Position numbers and translations under genes: made by a program. A DNA stretch of 64,000 bases from Chromatiales bacterium (lineage in GTDB: Bacteria > Pseudomonadota > Gammaproteobacteria > UBA6429). This document shows, in pieces, positions 37,934 through 47,600 of this stretch. The stretch lies in the NCBI GenBank assembly GCA_027076405.1, contig JALTJN010000362.1, positions 186,001-250,000 of the forward strand, written 5' to 3'. Below the pieces are notes generated by a model. That model was not told where the DNA came from, searched no databases, and saw only the letters and a list, made by a program, of their open reading frames with translations. How positions within the stretch are numbered: position 1 is the stretch's first letter; the number at the start of each line of letters is the position of its first letter.

Positions 37934-38569
37934 TTGAAAAAAACTTTATCCACATTAGTGTTTTTAATTTTTAGCTCGGTATTTTATACCTCAAGTACTT
38001 TTGCTGATGAACGCGAGCTCTCTATTAATATAACCAGTAATTACGTTTTTCGTGGTTTAACCCAAACTGATGATAAAGCCGCTGTTCAAACCGTGTATCT
38101 TTTATCAAAAATTAAAGGCTCATTATTTTACGCCGGTGTTTTTGCTTCAAATGTTTCTCTGGGCGCACAAGTCGATGTGTTTGGTGGTTTAAAACTCGCT
38201 TTTGGAAAAAATGATGCCTTTGTTCTGGATCTTGGTGCGGTAGAGTATTTATATACTGATAATAATTTTGCCCCTATATCTCATGAGTTTTATGCTGGTG
38301 TGCAATATGAAATGTCATATATCAAATATTATTTTGGTGAAGAGGAAGCCCGGTATCTTGATATCGGTACCGGTTTAAAGATGTTTGCTGGAACGACATT
38401 GTTTCTGCATTTGGGAGAAGTCTTTGCAACCGCTCAAAATGGTAATGATATTAGTTTTACTCTAGAAAAAGAATTTAGCAGTACAAAAGTGGGGATTACC
38501 GCAACATATGAAAATAAAACTCAAGCCAAAGCATCTGAACTCTTTGCCTACTTTGCAATAATCTTTTAA
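37934..38569 (+). CDS. TorF-family putative porin
   Basis: A 211-residue outer-membrane protein. Signal peptide MKKTLSTLVFLIFSSVFYTSSTFA, which requires the TTG start at 37934. The mature opening ELSINITSNYVFRGLTQTDDKAAVQ is the hallmark of the TorF (Gcw_chp) family of putative porins; the remainder is amphipathic strands ending in FAIIF. It lies 68 bases after the anti-sigma gene, so it may be part of the bufferin/ECF regulon. Transported solute unknown. Confidence 0.82.
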   Translation: MKKTLSTLVFLIFSSVFYTSSTFADERELSINITSNYVFRGLTQTDDKAAVQTVYLLSKIKGSLFYAGVFASNVSLGAQVDVFGGLKLAFGKNDAFVLDLGAVEYLYTDNNFAPISHEFYAGVQYEMSYIKYYFGEEEARYLDIGTGLKMFAGTTLFLHLGEVFATAQNGNDISFTLEKEFSSTKVGITATYENKTQAKASELFAYFAIIF

Positions 38570-38635
38570 ATAATCTTCGATATTGAGAAGCTCTTTGACT
38601 GTTTTGCAAGGCGGTTTTAGGGTATCTTACTGGCT

Positions 38636-39913
38636 ATGGATATTCTAAATACTGTCTCAATTCTGCTTACTTTAGCTGCGATCTTCAGCTATTTAAATTA
38701 CCGTTTTATTAAACTACCTACTGCGATTGGTATTATGCTGATTTCTTTAGTGTTGTCTTTGTTGTTATTACTGAGTGACAAAATTGGTTTTTTTGATATT
38801 TCTGTGCACGCAAAAAAATTAATAGGCGGTATCGATTTTCATGACACTTTAATTAACGGCATGTTGAGCTTTTTATTATTTGCTGGTGCTTTACACATAA
38901 ATCTTGATGAATTACGAAAACAGAAATGGGTTATTTTAATATTAGCAACGGTTGGTGTTATTGCTTCAACCTTTATTATCGGCGGAATGAGCTGGGTGAT
39001 ATTAAACGCACTCGAGTTAAATATTAGCTTTATTTACTGTTTATTATTTGGTGCTTTAATTTCGCCGACAGATCCAATTGCTGTGCTGGGTATTTTAAAA
39101 ACGGTTGGCGTGCCCAAGAGCTTAGAGATAAAAATTTCCGGTGAGTCTTTATTTAATGATGGCGTTGCTGTTGTGGTTTTTTTAGTATTGCTTGGTATTG
39201 CAACCGGGCAGGGTGAAGCTTCGCTATCATCAATTAGTTTATTGTTCTTGCAAGAAGCCATCGGTGGTGCGGTTTATGGTTTTGTGATCGGTGGTCTTTG
39301 TTTTTATATGTTGCGCTCGGTGAATAATTATCAGGTTGAAGTGTTATTAACTCTGGCTCTGGTTATGGGCGGGTACACTTTTGCAACGGCAATTCATGTC
39401 TCTGGTCCAATCGCAATGGTGGTTGCCGGTTTACTTATCGGTAATCACGGTCGTGTTTTTGCCATGTCTGCCAGCACCAGAGAGCATCTGGATTCTTTTT
39501 GGGAATTAATTGATGAAATTTTAAATGCCGTTTTATTTTTGCTCATCGGCCTGGAGGTTTTAATACTGGTTTATCACGTTGAATATTTCCTTGCGGTTTT
39601 AGCGCTTATACCGGTTGTTCTATTATCCCGTTTTATTTCCGTTTCAATCCCCATTCAAATTATGAAAAAAGTTCGTGATTTTAGTCCGGGTGTGACACGC
39701 TTAATGACATGGGGCGGTTTACGTGGTGGTATCTCGGTTGCTTTAGCACTGTCTTTACCACAAGGGCAAGGGACAGAAAGAGAAGCAATACTTGCGGTAA
39801 CGTATGTGGTGGTAATTTTTTCAATTCTTGTTCAGGGATTGACCTTAGGTTCCTTGGCACAGCAGGTTCAGGTTGAAGCTTTGCGCGCTTTGGTAAAAAA
39901 ACACGTGGCGTAG
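38636..39913 (+). CDS. CPA1 Na+/H+ antiporter (NhaP type)
   Basis: A 425-residue inner-membrane antiporter with 12-13 helices. Key motifs: FLLFAGALHINLDELRKQ, LLFGALISPTDPIAVLGILKTVGVP (the ND/TDP ion site region), GESLFNDGVAVVVFLVLLG with the essential Asn-Asp, VSGPIAMVVAGLLIG, and MTWGGLRGGISVALALSLP. These define the CPA1/NhaP family exchanging Na+ (or K+) for protons. No C-terminal regulatory domain is seen. The exact cation cannot be told. Confidence 0.92.
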   Translation: MDILNTVSILLTLAAIFSYLNYRFIKLPTAIGIMLISLVLSLLLLLSDKIGFFDISVHAKKLIGGIDFHDTLINGMLSFLLFAGALHINLDELRKQKWVILILATVGVIASTFIIGGMSWVILNALELNISFIYCLLFGALISPTDPIAVLGILKTVGVPKSLEIKISGESLFNDGVAVVVFLVLLGIATGQGEASLSSISLLFLQEAIGGAVYGFVIGGLCFYMLRSVNNYQVEVLLTLALVMGGYTFATAIHVSGPIAMVVAGLLIGNHGRVFAMSASTREHLDSFWELIDEILNAVLFLLIGLEVLILVYHVEYFLAVLALIPVVLLSRFISVSIPIQIMKKVRDFSPGVTRLMTWGGLRGGISVALALSLPQGQGTEREAILAVTYVVVIFSILVQGLTLGSLAQQVQVEALRALVKKHVA

Positions 39914-39953
39914 TTGTTAATAGTAGTACTGATATTTGAATTTGGAGTAAAGA

Positions 39954-40559
39954 ATGAATAATGATTTTTGGGATTCTCGTTATGATGAAGAGGGTTTTGC
40001 TTATGGTATATCCCCTAATACTTTTTTGACCTCATTTGTCGAATCCTTTAAGGAAGGGCAAAAGGTTTTGGTTATTGGTGATGGTGAAGGCCGAAATGGA
40101 GTTTGGCTGGCTCAACAAGGGTGTTCGGTCGTTAGTGTCGATTCATCTGCCGTTGGGGTAGAGAAAGCTAAAAAGTTGGCGGCAGATAAAGGGGTTGAAA
40201 TAGAAGCTATTTGTGCCGATTTAAATGACTGGGATTGGCCGGTTTCTCAGTTTGATTTTGTCATTATTATTTATGTCCATTTTCCACCGGAAATTCGAGC
40301 TTTATTACACGAAAAAGTTGCCGCAGTTCTTAAATCCGGCGGTCAACTGATTATGGAATCCTTCACTCCTGAGCAACTCAATTATTCATCGGGTGGCCCG
40401 CCCGTGTTAGAGATGTTGTATACCGCTGACATGATGAGGTCAGATTTTAAATGTCTTGAAATTCAACAGCTTGAAGAGTGTATTACCGATTTAAATGAGG
40501 GCAAGTATCATTGCGGAGAAGGCGCGGTCATTCGTTTAGTCGCGAATAAAGAGGAATAA
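39954..40559 (+). CDS. Class I SAM-dependent methyltransferase
   Basis: A 201-residue methyltransferase. The SAM-binding motif I is VLVIGDGEGRNGVWLAQQG, with motif II acidic residue in VVSVDSSAVGVEKAKKLA and motif III ICADLNDWDWP. The N-terminal FWDSRYDEEGFAYGISPNTFL is seen in TehB/tellurite-type and related small-molecule methyltransferases. Good ribosome site (TTGGAG). The substrate is unknown. It precedes the glycine riboswitch but is not under it. Confidence 0.85.
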   Translation: MNNDFWDSRYDEEGFAYGISPNTFLTSFVESFKEGQKVLVIGDGEGRNGVWLAQQGCSVVSVDSSAVGVEKAKKLAADKGVEIEAICADLNDWDWPVSQFDFVIIIYVHFPPEIRALLHEKVAAVLKSGGQLIMESFTPEQLNYSSGGPPVLEMLYTADMMRSDFKCLEIQQLEECITDLNEGKYHCGEGAVIRLVANKEE

Positions 40560-40737
40560 AACAGGAATATTTTTACTTTTAAACGGAATATGAGTGGGTG
40601 GTTTGTATGGAATCGGGAGTCACCTTCTTTTTGTTTTTTGCACCGGCTGGTAAAATAAGAAAAATGAAGTTGAAATTCTCTAATTTCTGCTGGTTTTGAT
40701 CTCTTCTCCCGCGTAAAATACCTTCTCGATTCAAATC

Positions 40738-41003
40738 CCAGTGGGAGAGGTTTCTTTAATTTTAAAGTTTTATATAAATTAAGGAAACGCCGAAGGCGCA
40801 ACCCGTCCGGAAACGCTCAGGCAAAAGGACTACTGGAAAGGAATAAACTATTCCGAATCGACTCTGGAGAGAGATGAGGTTTTTAATAAAAACCGCAACA
40901 TCCGCCGAAGGGGCTCAAGCTCTCAGGTTAAAGGACAGAGGGGCGACGCCATATTTATCACTGAGTTATCGAGGTGTTATAGATATGGCGTCGCCCTTTT
41001 TTT
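40738..41003 (+). promoter_or_regulatory. Tandem glycine riboswitch with terminator
   Basis: Two glycine aptamers in series. Aptamer 1 (40738-40836): P1 CCAGT/ACTGG, core GGGAGAGG, GCCGAAGGCGCAA, and CGCTCAGGCAAAAGGAC. Aptamer 2 (40862-40940): P1 CTCTG/CAGAG, core GAGAGAGATGAGG, CGCCGAAGGGGC, and CTCTCAGGTTAAAGGACAG. The expression platform is a terminator: 40941-40954 (GGGCGACGCCATAT) pairs with 40983-40996, followed by seven T. Glycine binding in known members prevents termination and turns on glycine degradation. The first gene after it is lipA, then gcvT. The stretch 40560-40737 shows no gene. Confidence 0.95.
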
Positions 41004-41034
41004 ATTTAACGAACCGGTAACAGAGTACTGTCTC

Positions 41035-41973
41035 ATGAGTAAATCGCCTTCAGGCCATCAAGTAAGAATTCCGGTTTTTGATCATTCTGCAGAGTCCAAT
41101 GCCAGCCGTATGCCGCTGTGGATTCGTCAGTCGCTTGGCTCAAATAAATTCTCGGACACAGCAAAAGTCATCCATTCCAATAGTTTAAACACCGTTTGTG
41201 AACAAGCCTCTTGTCCTAATCGTGGTGAGTGCTGGTCTCATGGTACTGCAACCTTTATGTTACTTGGTGATACCTGTACCCGTGCCTGTGCTTTTTGTAA
41301 TGTGATTACCGGCAAGCCTACCTGGTTTGATGATGATGAACCGGCGCGCATTGCCACAGCAGTCAATGAAATGGGTTTGGATTATATCGTACTGACTTCG
41401 GTTAACCGGGATGACATGCCGGATGGTGGTGCGAAAATTTTCGCTGATACGATTACGGCACTAAGAAAAAATAAAGCTGATATCGGAATTGAGTTATTAA
41501 CACCGGATTTTAATCGTTGTCAGGAAGAAGCCGTCGATATCATTATGTCGCAACTCAATCAGGTTAAAGATGAGAAGGTTGATGTACAAATGGTCTGGGG
41601 ACATAACGTCGAAACCATTCCTGATTTTTACAAGACGGTACGTAAAGGTTCGAGCTACCAGCGTTCATTAAAAATGCTAGAGCTTGCAGTACAGCAAGAA
41701 GGCATAGAAGCCAAGTCTGCCATTATGATGGGCATGGGTGAAACTGAAGCACAGGTTACCGAAGTATTAAAAGATTTACGCAGTGTGGGTGTACAACGCA
41801 TTGCTATGGGGCAATATTTACGGCCAACACGTTATCACTTGCCGGTTAAAGAATATGTTGCGCTTGAACAGTTTGAACAATATGGCGTTATCGCTAAAGA
41901 GCTCGGTTTTAGTTGGGTTAAATCAGGCCCGATGGTGCGATCCTCGTATCATGCAGAAGAAATCCAAAGCTAA
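41035..41973 (+). CDS. lipA: Lipoyl synthase
   Basis: A 312-residue radical-SAM enzyme that inserts two sulfurs into octanoyl groups bound to GcvH or E2 domains. Both cluster motifs are intact: the auxiliary CEQASCPNRGEC and the radical-SAM CTRACAFCNV. The C-terminal RSSYHAEE Ser, which ligates the auxiliary cluster, is present. It is the first gene after the glycine riboswitch, so its expression is probably tied to glycine, which makes sense because GcvH needs lipoate. This may be a dedicated GCS paralogue; lipB is absent from the window. Confidence 0.93.
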   Translation: MSKSPSGHQVRIPVFDHSAESNASRMPLWIRQSLGSNKFSDTAKVIHSNSLNTVCEQASCPNRGECWSHGTATFMLLGDTCTRACAFCNVITGKPTWFDDDEPARIATAVNEMGLDYIVLTSVNRDDMPDGGAKIFADTITALRKNKADIGIELLTPDFNRCQEEAVDIIMSQLNQVKDEKVDVQMVWGHNVETIPDFYKTVRKGSSYQRSLKMLELAVQQEGIEAKSAIMMGMGETEAQVTEVLKDLRSVGVQRIAMGQYLRPTRYHLPVKEYVALEQFEQYGVIAKELGFSWVKSGPMVRSSYHAEEIQS

Positions 41974-41985
41974 CACTATGAACAT

Positions 41986-42085
41986 TCAGGGCTTAGATAA
42001 CAGCGTTAAAACTTCTTCAAAATGCTCATGTACTTATTGTACATTCCGCTTTTTCATCAGTTTTGCCTTGTTCTCTAATCCCTGA
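41986..42085. repeat. GCGTTAAAAC...GCCTTG hairpin element, copy 1
   Basis: Outer arms 41986-42002 and 42069-42085 are complementary at 15 of 17 positions. The core holds AAATGCTCA-TGTAC-TTATT-GTACA-TTCCG, an inner hairpin, between GCGTTAAAAC and GCCTTG. The core is shared with 43656-43757; only the flanks of the core recur at 51463-51555. It lies between lipA and gcvT. Confidence 0.7.
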
Positions 42086-42131
42086 CTGCCCATAGAGTCA
42101 GCTTTATTAATTATTTAAAAGTGAAAACATT

Positions 42132-43214
42132 ATGAAAAAAACGCCATTACACGATTTACACGTTTCCTTAAATGCACGCATGGTTGATTTTGGTGGCTGG
42201 GATATGCCAATTAACTATGGTTCGCAAATTGATGAACATCATTTTATTCGTAAAGATGCGGGTATGTTTGATGTGTCGCACATGACCATCGTTGATATGA
42301 AAGGGGATAATGTTAAAGCCTTTTTGCAAAAATTATTAGCTAACGATGTTGCCAAGTTAAAGGATGAAGGTAAAGCGCTTTACTCTTGTATGTTAAATGA
42401 GGAAGGCGGTGTGATTGATGATCTCATTACCTATTATATTAACGATACTTTTTATCGTACTGTTGTAAATGCCTCTACCCGAAAGAAAGATTTAGCATGG
42501 ATTAATAAACAGGCAGAAGCTTTTGGTGTTGAAGTCACAGAACGTGATGATTATGCCATGATTGCCGTACAGGGCCCGAATGCACGTGCTAAAGCACATA
42601 AGGCATTAGGTGAGGATGCAGAAGAAAAACTGGGTGATATGAAACCTTTCTTTATTCGTGACTACAATGATTTATCTGTCGCGCGTACCGGTTATACCGG
42701 TGAAGATGGTTATGAAATTATGCTTCCGGAAAAAGATGCCTCTGCGCTCTGGTCTCGTTTACTTGAAAATGATGTTAAACCCTGTGGTCTAGGTGCCCGT
42801 GATACCTTGCGTTTAGAAGCTGGCATGAATCTATATGGCAGCGATATGGATGAAACTATTTCACCATTAGAAGCAGGTTTAAACTGGACTGTTGCATGGG
42901 AGCCTGCAGAGCGAGATTTTATCGGTCGTTCTGCAATCGAAAAACAAAAAGCAGAGGGTGCAAAAAATAAATTAGTGGGTGTTGTGCTTGAAGGCAAAGG
43001 CGTGATTCGTAATCACCAAAAAGTGTTGCTAGAGGGTAAAGAGGTTGGTGAAGTAACAAGTGGCAGTTTTTCTCCGACATTAAATCAGGCAATTGCTTTT
43101 GCCAGAGTAACAAAAGAAACAACAGAGAAATGCCAAATTGAAATGCGTGGCAAGTTTATCGATGCACGTATTGTTAAGTATCCATTTGTTAGAAATGGTA
43201 AATCTTGTTTATAA
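42132..43214 (+). CDS. gcvT: Glycine cleavage system T protein (aminomethyltransferase)
   Basis: A 360-residue tetrahydrofolate-dependent aminomethyltransferase that releases ammonia and forms methylene-THF from the aminomethyl group on GcvH. Motifs: [71 protein letters not shown] with the catalytic Asp, [23 protein letters not shown] and [12 protein letters not shown]. Full length. gcvH begins 39 bases later. Confidence 0.97.
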   Translation: MKKTPLHDLHVSLNARMVDFGGWDMPINYGSQIDEHHFIRKDAGMFDVSHMTIVDMKGDNVKAFLQKLLANDVAKLKDEGKALYSCMLNEEGGVIDDLITYYINDTFYRTVVNASTRKKDLAWINKQAEAFGVEVTERDDYAMIAVQGPNARAKAHKALGEDAEEKLGDMKPFFIRDYNDLSVARTGYTGEDGYEIMLPEKDASALWSRLLENDVKPCGLGARDTLRLEAGMNLYGSDMDETISPLEAGLNWTVAWEPAERDFIGRSAIEKQKAEGAKNKLVGVVLEGKGVIRNHQKVLLEGKEVGEVTSGSFSPTLNQAIAFARVTKETTEKCQIEMRGKFIDARIVKYPFVRNGKSCL

Positions 43215-43253
43215 GTTTAAGTAATAAAGAATATATATTAAGAGGATAAAAAA

Positions 43254-43649
43254 ATGAGCAATATTCCTAATGAGTTACGCTACACAAAATCACACGAATG
43301 GATTAAACGTGAAGAAGATGGCACGTTAACAGTTGGTATTACTGATCACGCACAAGGTTTACTAGGTGATTTGGTTTTTGTAGAAACACCGGAAGCAGAA
43401 GACACTTTTACAGCAGGTGATGATTGTGCTGTTATCGAATCAGTAAAAGCCGCTTCTGATGTTTACTGTCCTATTGACGGTGAAGTGATTGAAGGTAATG
43501 AGGTGTTGGCTGATGCACCTGAGACAATTAACCATGATGCATATGGTGATGGCTGGATCTTTAAAATTAAACCTGAAGATGAAGGTGCGTTTGATGAGCT
43601 TCTAACTTCAGATGAGTATGCAGAGATTGTCGCTGAAGACTCTCATTAA
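43254..43649 (+). CDS. gcvH: Glycine cleavage system H protein
   Basis: A 131-residue lipoyl carrier that shuttles the aminomethyl group between the P, T and L proteins. The lipoylated Lys65 lies in the classical [20 protein letters not shown]. Opening YTKSHEWI and end [28 protein letters not shown] are typical. Very good ribosome site (AGAGGATAAA). The P-protein genes follow after a 389-base gap filled by two hairpin elements. Confidence 0.97.
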   Translation: MSNIPNELRYTKSHEWIKREEDGTLTVGITDHAQGLLGDLVFVETPEAEDTFTAGDDCAVIESVKAASDVYCPIDGEVIEGNEVLADAPETINHDAYGDGWIFKIKPEDEGAFDELLTSDEYAEIVAEDSH

Positions 43650-43655
43650 TTTATA

Positions 43656-43757
43656 CAAGCCACGCTGAGCGGCATTAGCTGATTTTTTTAAATGCTCACT
43701 TACTTATTGTAAGCTCCGTTTTTAAAAAAACATATCTGCCTTGTCAGCGCAGCCTGA
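43656..43757. repeat. GCGTTAAAAC...GCCTTG hairpin element, copy 2
   Basis: Arms of about 33 bases pair imperfectly (left GCCACGCTGAGCGGCATTA..., right ...CTGCCTTGTCAGCGCAGCC). The core AAATGCTCA-CTTAC-TTATT-GTAAG-CTCCG has an inner stem that differs from copy 1 (TGTAC/GTACA) by paired changes that keep the pairing. It lies in the gcvH-gcvPA gap. Confidence 0.65.
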
Positions 43758-43839
43758 GTAAATTAATGGTTATATGTTGCATAGCAATAAATAAAAAAAT
43801 TGGTTTAATTTGTAATTATGTATTAAGCACTAAAGCAGG

Positions 43840-43998
43840 GCATGGAATGAAGGCGCTCAAATAAAGACTGTCTGCCGCACGACTGCATGGACGCAGGAGA
43901 TAGAGTAACGCAGGAGCAGTTACCGAAGGATGCGGCAGTCGAGCGGCCAAGAATGGCGAATAGCGCGTCTTGATTTGAGCGCCTTCATTCCGTGACCG
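43840..43998. repeat. Long-hairpin intergenic element, copy 2
   Basis: The arms 43853-43867 (TGGAATGAAGGCG and on) and 43969-43991 are complementary over 25 bases with one mismatch, ending inward in AAATAAAGAC / GTCTTGATTT, like copy 1 at 27465. The interior 43879-43930 is nearly the same as 46881-46932 (ACGACT...ATGGA...CAGGAGCAGTT). The outer arms share no sequence with those of copy 1. No gene lies in 43650-44038. Confidence 0.75.
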
Positions 43999-44038
43999 GA
44001 AAATTAATAGCAAACTATATAAGTAAGGTGTAAAAGCA

Positions 44039-45394
44039 ATGCCATTTATCCCGCATACCGAAGAAGATGTTAAATCAATGCTTGCCGCAATTGGCGTCGA
44101 TAGTATTGAAAATTTATTTGATGAAATTCCTGCAGAATTACGTGCTGAAGGTTTAACCAATATTCCTGAAGGTGTGAGCGAGATGGAAATTTCACGCATT
44201 ATGCATGAGCATGCAGAAAAGGATGCGCGGGCTTTATGTTTTGCCGGAGCAGGTGCTTATGAGCATCATATTCCTGCCGCGGTGTGGGAAATTACTACGC
44301 GTGGTGAATTTTACTCGGCGTATACGCCTTATCAAGCAGAGGCAAGTCAGGGAACTTTGCAATTGTTGTATGAATATCAAACTATGATGGCAAGTTTGAC
44401 GGGAATGGATATTTCTAATGCTTCTTTATATGACGGCGCATCAGCATTAGCAGAAGCCGTGCTAATGGCAATTCGAGCTAATCGTAAATCAAAGTCAAAA
44501 CGTATATTAATGCCGCGCACGGTCAATCCAAAGTATCGTCAGGTTGCGCATAATATTTGTAAAGGGCAGGGCATTACTTTTGAAGAGCTGGACTTTGATA
44601 TGGAAGGTGGTCACATACGCCTTGATAGCTTACCAAAAGATCCGGGTGACTTTGCGGCACTTGTTATTCCTCAACCAAATTATTTTGGTGTTCTGGAAGA
44701 TATCGATGCATTAACAGATTGGGCTCATGAACATAAAGCATTAGTCATTGCTGTCGTTAACCCCACTTCATTAGCATTGTTAAAAGCACCGGGTAGCTGG
44801 GGTGAAATTGGTGCAGATATAACATGCGGTGAAGGACAACCATTAGGTGCTCCACTATCTTCAGGCGGGCCGTATTTTGGTTTTATGGCATGTCGTGAAA
44901 AATATGTACGTCAAATGCCGGGACGAATTATTGGCCGTACCGTTGATTTGGATGGTAAAGAAGGATTCACCTTAACTTTACAGGCGCGTGAACAGCATAT
45001 TCGTCGTTCAAAGGCGACATCAAATATTTGTACTAATCAGGGGTTACTGGTAACTGCGGCGACAATATATATGGCTTTAGTTGGTCCTGACGGTTTAAGT
45101 AAAGTTGCGCAAGCAAGTCATGCTAATACCGAAAGTCTGGTTAAAAAATTAGAAGAAACAGGAAAAACACATCGTTTATTTAACCGTCCTGTATTTCATG
45201 AGTCGGTTATAAAGTTTGATATGCCGGTAGAAGAACTTATGAGCGAAATGTCTGAGCGCAAAGTTTTAGCGGGCGTAGACATTAGTGATGACTATCCCGA
45301 GCTCGGTAATGTTATGCTGGTTTGTGCAACCGAAACAAAAATGGATGCAGACTTGCAAATGTATGCGGATTTAGTCGCTGAAATCTCGAAATAA
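44039..45394 (+). CDS. gcvPA: Glycine dehydrogenase (decarboxylating) subunit 1
   Basis: A 451-residue alpha-type subunit of the split P protein. Typical features: [95 protein letters not shown], and [26 protein letters not shown]. It has the PLP-enzyme fold but not the PLP lysine, which is in subunit 2. gcvPB begins 15 bases later. Split P proteins are common outside the enteric bacteria. Confidence 0.96.
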   Translation: MPFIPHTEEDVKSMLAAIGVDSIENLFDEIPAELRAEGLTNIPEGVSEMEISRIMHEHAEKDARALCFAGAGAYEHHIPAAVWEITTRGEFYSAYTPYQAEASQGTLQLLYEYQTMMASLTGMDISNASLYDGASALAEAVLMAIRANRKSKSKRILMPRTVNPKYRQVAHNICKGQGITFEELDFDMEGGHIRLDSLPKDPGDFAALVIPQPNYFGVLEDIDALTDWAHEHKALVIAVVNPTSLALLKAPGSWGEIGADITCGEGQPLGAPLSSGGPYFGFMACREKYVRQMPGRIIGRTVDLDGKEGFTLTLQAREQHIRRSKATSNICTNQGLLVTAATIYMALVGPDGLSKVAQASHANTESLVKKLEETGKTHRLFNRPVFHESVIKFDMPVEELMSEMSERKVLAGVDISDDYPELGNVMLVCATETKMDADLQMYADLVAEISK

Positions 45395-45409
45395 TAATAG
45401 AGGCTTAAA

Positions 45410-46867
45410 ATGTTAATTTTTGAACAATCAAAATCAGGCCGGGTAAATACCGCACAACAACCTGCAAACGTAAGCAGCGAAATAAATATCCCCGATGAGT
45501 TTTTACGTGCGGATAAACCGTTGCTTCCTGAAGTTTCCGAAATGCAAGCTGTGCGTCATTACACCAAGCTATCAACAAAAAACTTTTCGATTGATACACA
45601 TTTTTATCCGCTTGGCTCTTGTACGATGAAATACAATCCACGCGCTTGTAATACTTTAGCAATGCTGCCGAGTTTTTTAAATCGACATCCTGATAGTCCG
45701 GCAAACATGAGCCAGGGTTTTTTAGGTTGCATGTATGATTTACAGGAAATTTTAAAAGATGTTACCGGTATGAAAGAGGTTTCATTATCACCCATGGCTG
45801 GAGCGCAAGGCGAGTTTGCTGGTATTGCAATGATTCGTGCTTACCATGATGCTGCTAACGGAGGTAAAGGTGATCCGGAACGTACCGAAATTTTAGTGCC
45901 TGATGCTGCCCATGGAACAAACCCGGCAACAGCAACCATGTGTAATTTTAAAGTACGTGAAATCCCGACAAATAGCGATGGCGATGTTGATATTGAAGCC
46001 CTAAAGGAAGCGGTTGGTCCTCATACTGCCGGCATCATGTTAACTAATCCTTCTACTTTAGGGGTGTTTGAACGTCGTATAAAAGAAATTGCAGACATTG
46101 TACATAAAGCGGGTGGGCTTCTTTATTATGATGGTGCAAATTTGAATGCCATTTTAGGTAAAGTAAAACCGGGTGATATGGGCTTTGATGTTATCCATAT
46201 GAATTTACATAAAACATTCTCAACGCCGCATGGTGGTGGTGGTCCGGGAGCAGGTCCGGTTGGTGTGAGTGAGCGCCTGATTCCTTACTTGCCTGTCCCG
46301 ATGGTGAGCAAGATCGAAAATGAATATTATGTGGTAACAGAAAAAAATAATCCACAAAGTATTGGTCGTTTATCAGCTTTCATGGGGAACTCGGGTGTAT
46401 TGTTACGTGCTTATATTTATGCACGTTTATTGGGTCGTGAAGGAATGCATCGTGTTGCAGAGTATGCCACGTTAAATGCAAATTACATGATGAAAGAGCT
46501 GGAGAAAGCAGGATTTGAATTGGCATTTCCAAACCGCAAGGCCACTCATGAATTCATTGTTACATTGAAGAAACAGGCAAAAGAACTTAATGTAAATGCA
46601 ATGGATTTCGCCAAGCGTTTACTTGATTATGGTTTTCATGCGCCAACAACCTATTTTCCTTTGTTAGTACCTGAATGCTTTCTTATCGAGCCGACTGAAA
46701 CAGAAGCACAAGATGCATTAGATGGTTTTATTGCTGCGATGGTTGAAATTCAAAAAGAAGCACAAACGGATGCAGAAAAAGTTAAAGGTGCGCCGTATAC
46801 TTTACCGGTTAGACGACTCGATGATGTGAAGGCTGCCAAGGAGCTGGATTTAACCTGGAAAGCTTAA
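45410..46867 (+). CDS. gcvPB: Glycine dehydrogenase (decarboxylating) subunit 2
   Basis: A 485-residue PLP-carrying subunit of the split P protein that decarboxylates glycine and passes the aminomethyl group to GcvH. The PLP lysine is Lys268 in [19 protein letters not shown]. Other motifs: [39 protein letters not shown] and [12 protein letters not shown]. Intact. It ends the glycine cleavage genes; the L protein (lpd) is not here and is presumably shared with other complexes. Confidence 0.96.
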   Translation: MLIFEQSKSGRVNTAQQPANVSSEINIPDEFLRADKPLLPEVSEMQAVRHYTKLSTKNFSIDTHFYPLGSCTMKYNPRACNTLAMLPSFLNRHPDSPANMSQGFLGCMYDLQEILKDVTGMKEVSLSPMAGAQGEFAGIAMIRAYHDAANGGKGDPERTEILVPDAAHGTNPATATMCNFKVREIPTNSDGDVDIEALKEAVGPHTAGIMLTNPSTLGVFERRIKEIADIVHKAGGLLYYDGANLNAILGKVKPGDMGFDVIHMNLHKTFSTPHGGGGPGAGPVGVSERLIPYLPVPMVSKIENEYYVVTEKNNPQSIGRLSAFMGNSGVLLRAYIYARLLGREGMHRVAEYATLNANYMMKELEKAGFELAFPNRKATHEFIVTLKKQAKELNVNAMDFAKRLLDYGFHAPTTYFPLLVPECFLIEPTETEAQDALDGFIAAMVEIQKEAQTDAEKVKGAPYTLPVRRLDDVKAAKELDLTWKA

Positions 46868-46880
46868 TATATAGCTACGA

Positions 46881-47112
46881 ACGACTATATGGATGTAGGA
46901 GGTAGGGCAACACAGGAGCAGTTGCCGAGGACATGAAGAACAGCAAGAAGGATAAGAAGAAAACTTTGTAGTGCAGGGGAAATACAAAATATCATAGTTA
47001 ATCCAGAAATATTTTATTGCTTTATAGCACTGCTTCGGCCTGAAGGCCGACCTACAAATAATAATTTCCTTTTCCTTGGTGTTCTTCGTGTCCTTAGTGG
47101 CAATATCCATTA
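46881..47112. repeat. Compound intergenic repeat after gcvPB
   Basis: Three pieces lie in the 321-base gene-free stretch. 46881-46932 matches the interior of the long-hairpin element at 43879-43930. Around 46929-47105 are arms of the GCCACTAAGGACACGAAGAACACC family (opposite strand at right). 47032-47056 is an inverted copy of the TGTAGGT(C/T)GGCTTCAGCC hairpin seen at 12236. The stretch looks like nested insertions of small elements. Confidence 0.6.
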
Positions 47113-47188
47113 TGTTTTTTATGTTCCTCGTGGTATAAAAGTTTCAATATCATGCTTATAATAAAAATAAATCATTAAGGATAATAAA

Positions 47189-47563
47189 ATGGCAAAACCG
47201 GGAAAAACAGGATTTAGCAGACTCTTTGATGCCTTTGGCTATTCATGGTTAGGTTATAAAGCGGGTTATCAAAATGAAGCCGCTTTTCGTGAAGAGTTAT
47301 TTTTAGGTGTTCTTTTAACCCCCGTCGCTGTTTATTTTGCAGAGACAAATATTGAATTAGCCATTCTTATAGGTAGTTTATTTATTGTTTTGATTACCGA
47401 GTTACTGAATTCGGGGATTGAAGCTATTGTAGATCGCGTTAGTGATGAACATCACGAGCTATCAGGTCGGGCAAAAGATTTGGGTGCAGCAGCAGTTATG
47501 ACGGCACTGATCAATGTTATTGTTATCTGGTCGATAATATTAGTACCAAAATTTATTAATTAA
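47189..47563 (+). CDS. dgkA: Diacylglycerol kinase
   Basis: A 124-residue integral membrane kinase that recycles diacylglycerol to phosphatidic acid. Three helices and the family core are present: AAFREELFLGVLLTPVAVYF, LAILIGSLFIVLITELLNSGIEAIVDRVSDEHHELSGRAKDLGAAAV, with the ELLNSGIEAIVD catalytic and ATP-binding signature. Length and topology are standard. Confidence 0.96.
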   Translation: MAKPGKTGFSRLFDAFGYSWLGYKAGYQNEAAFREELFLGVLLTPVAVYFAETNIELAILIGSLFIVLITELLNSGIEAIVDRVSDEHHELSGRAKDLGAAAVMTALINVIVIWSIILVPKFIN

Positions 47564-47600
47564 GTTATCTTTTAAATAGAAAAATAATTCGGAGTTATTT

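Noticed and set aside
40508..40801. 97-codon minus-strand ORF
   Set aside because: It overlaps the end of the methyltransferase and the first glycine aptamer; composition is that of a shadow frame.
41783..42085. 100-codon plus-strand ORF over the end of lipA
   Set aside because: It is an alternative frame of lipA running on into the hairpin repeat.
46850..47110. 86-codon minus-strand ORF after gcvPB
   Set aside because: It is built entirely from nested intergenic repeats, with Cys-rich nonsense composition.
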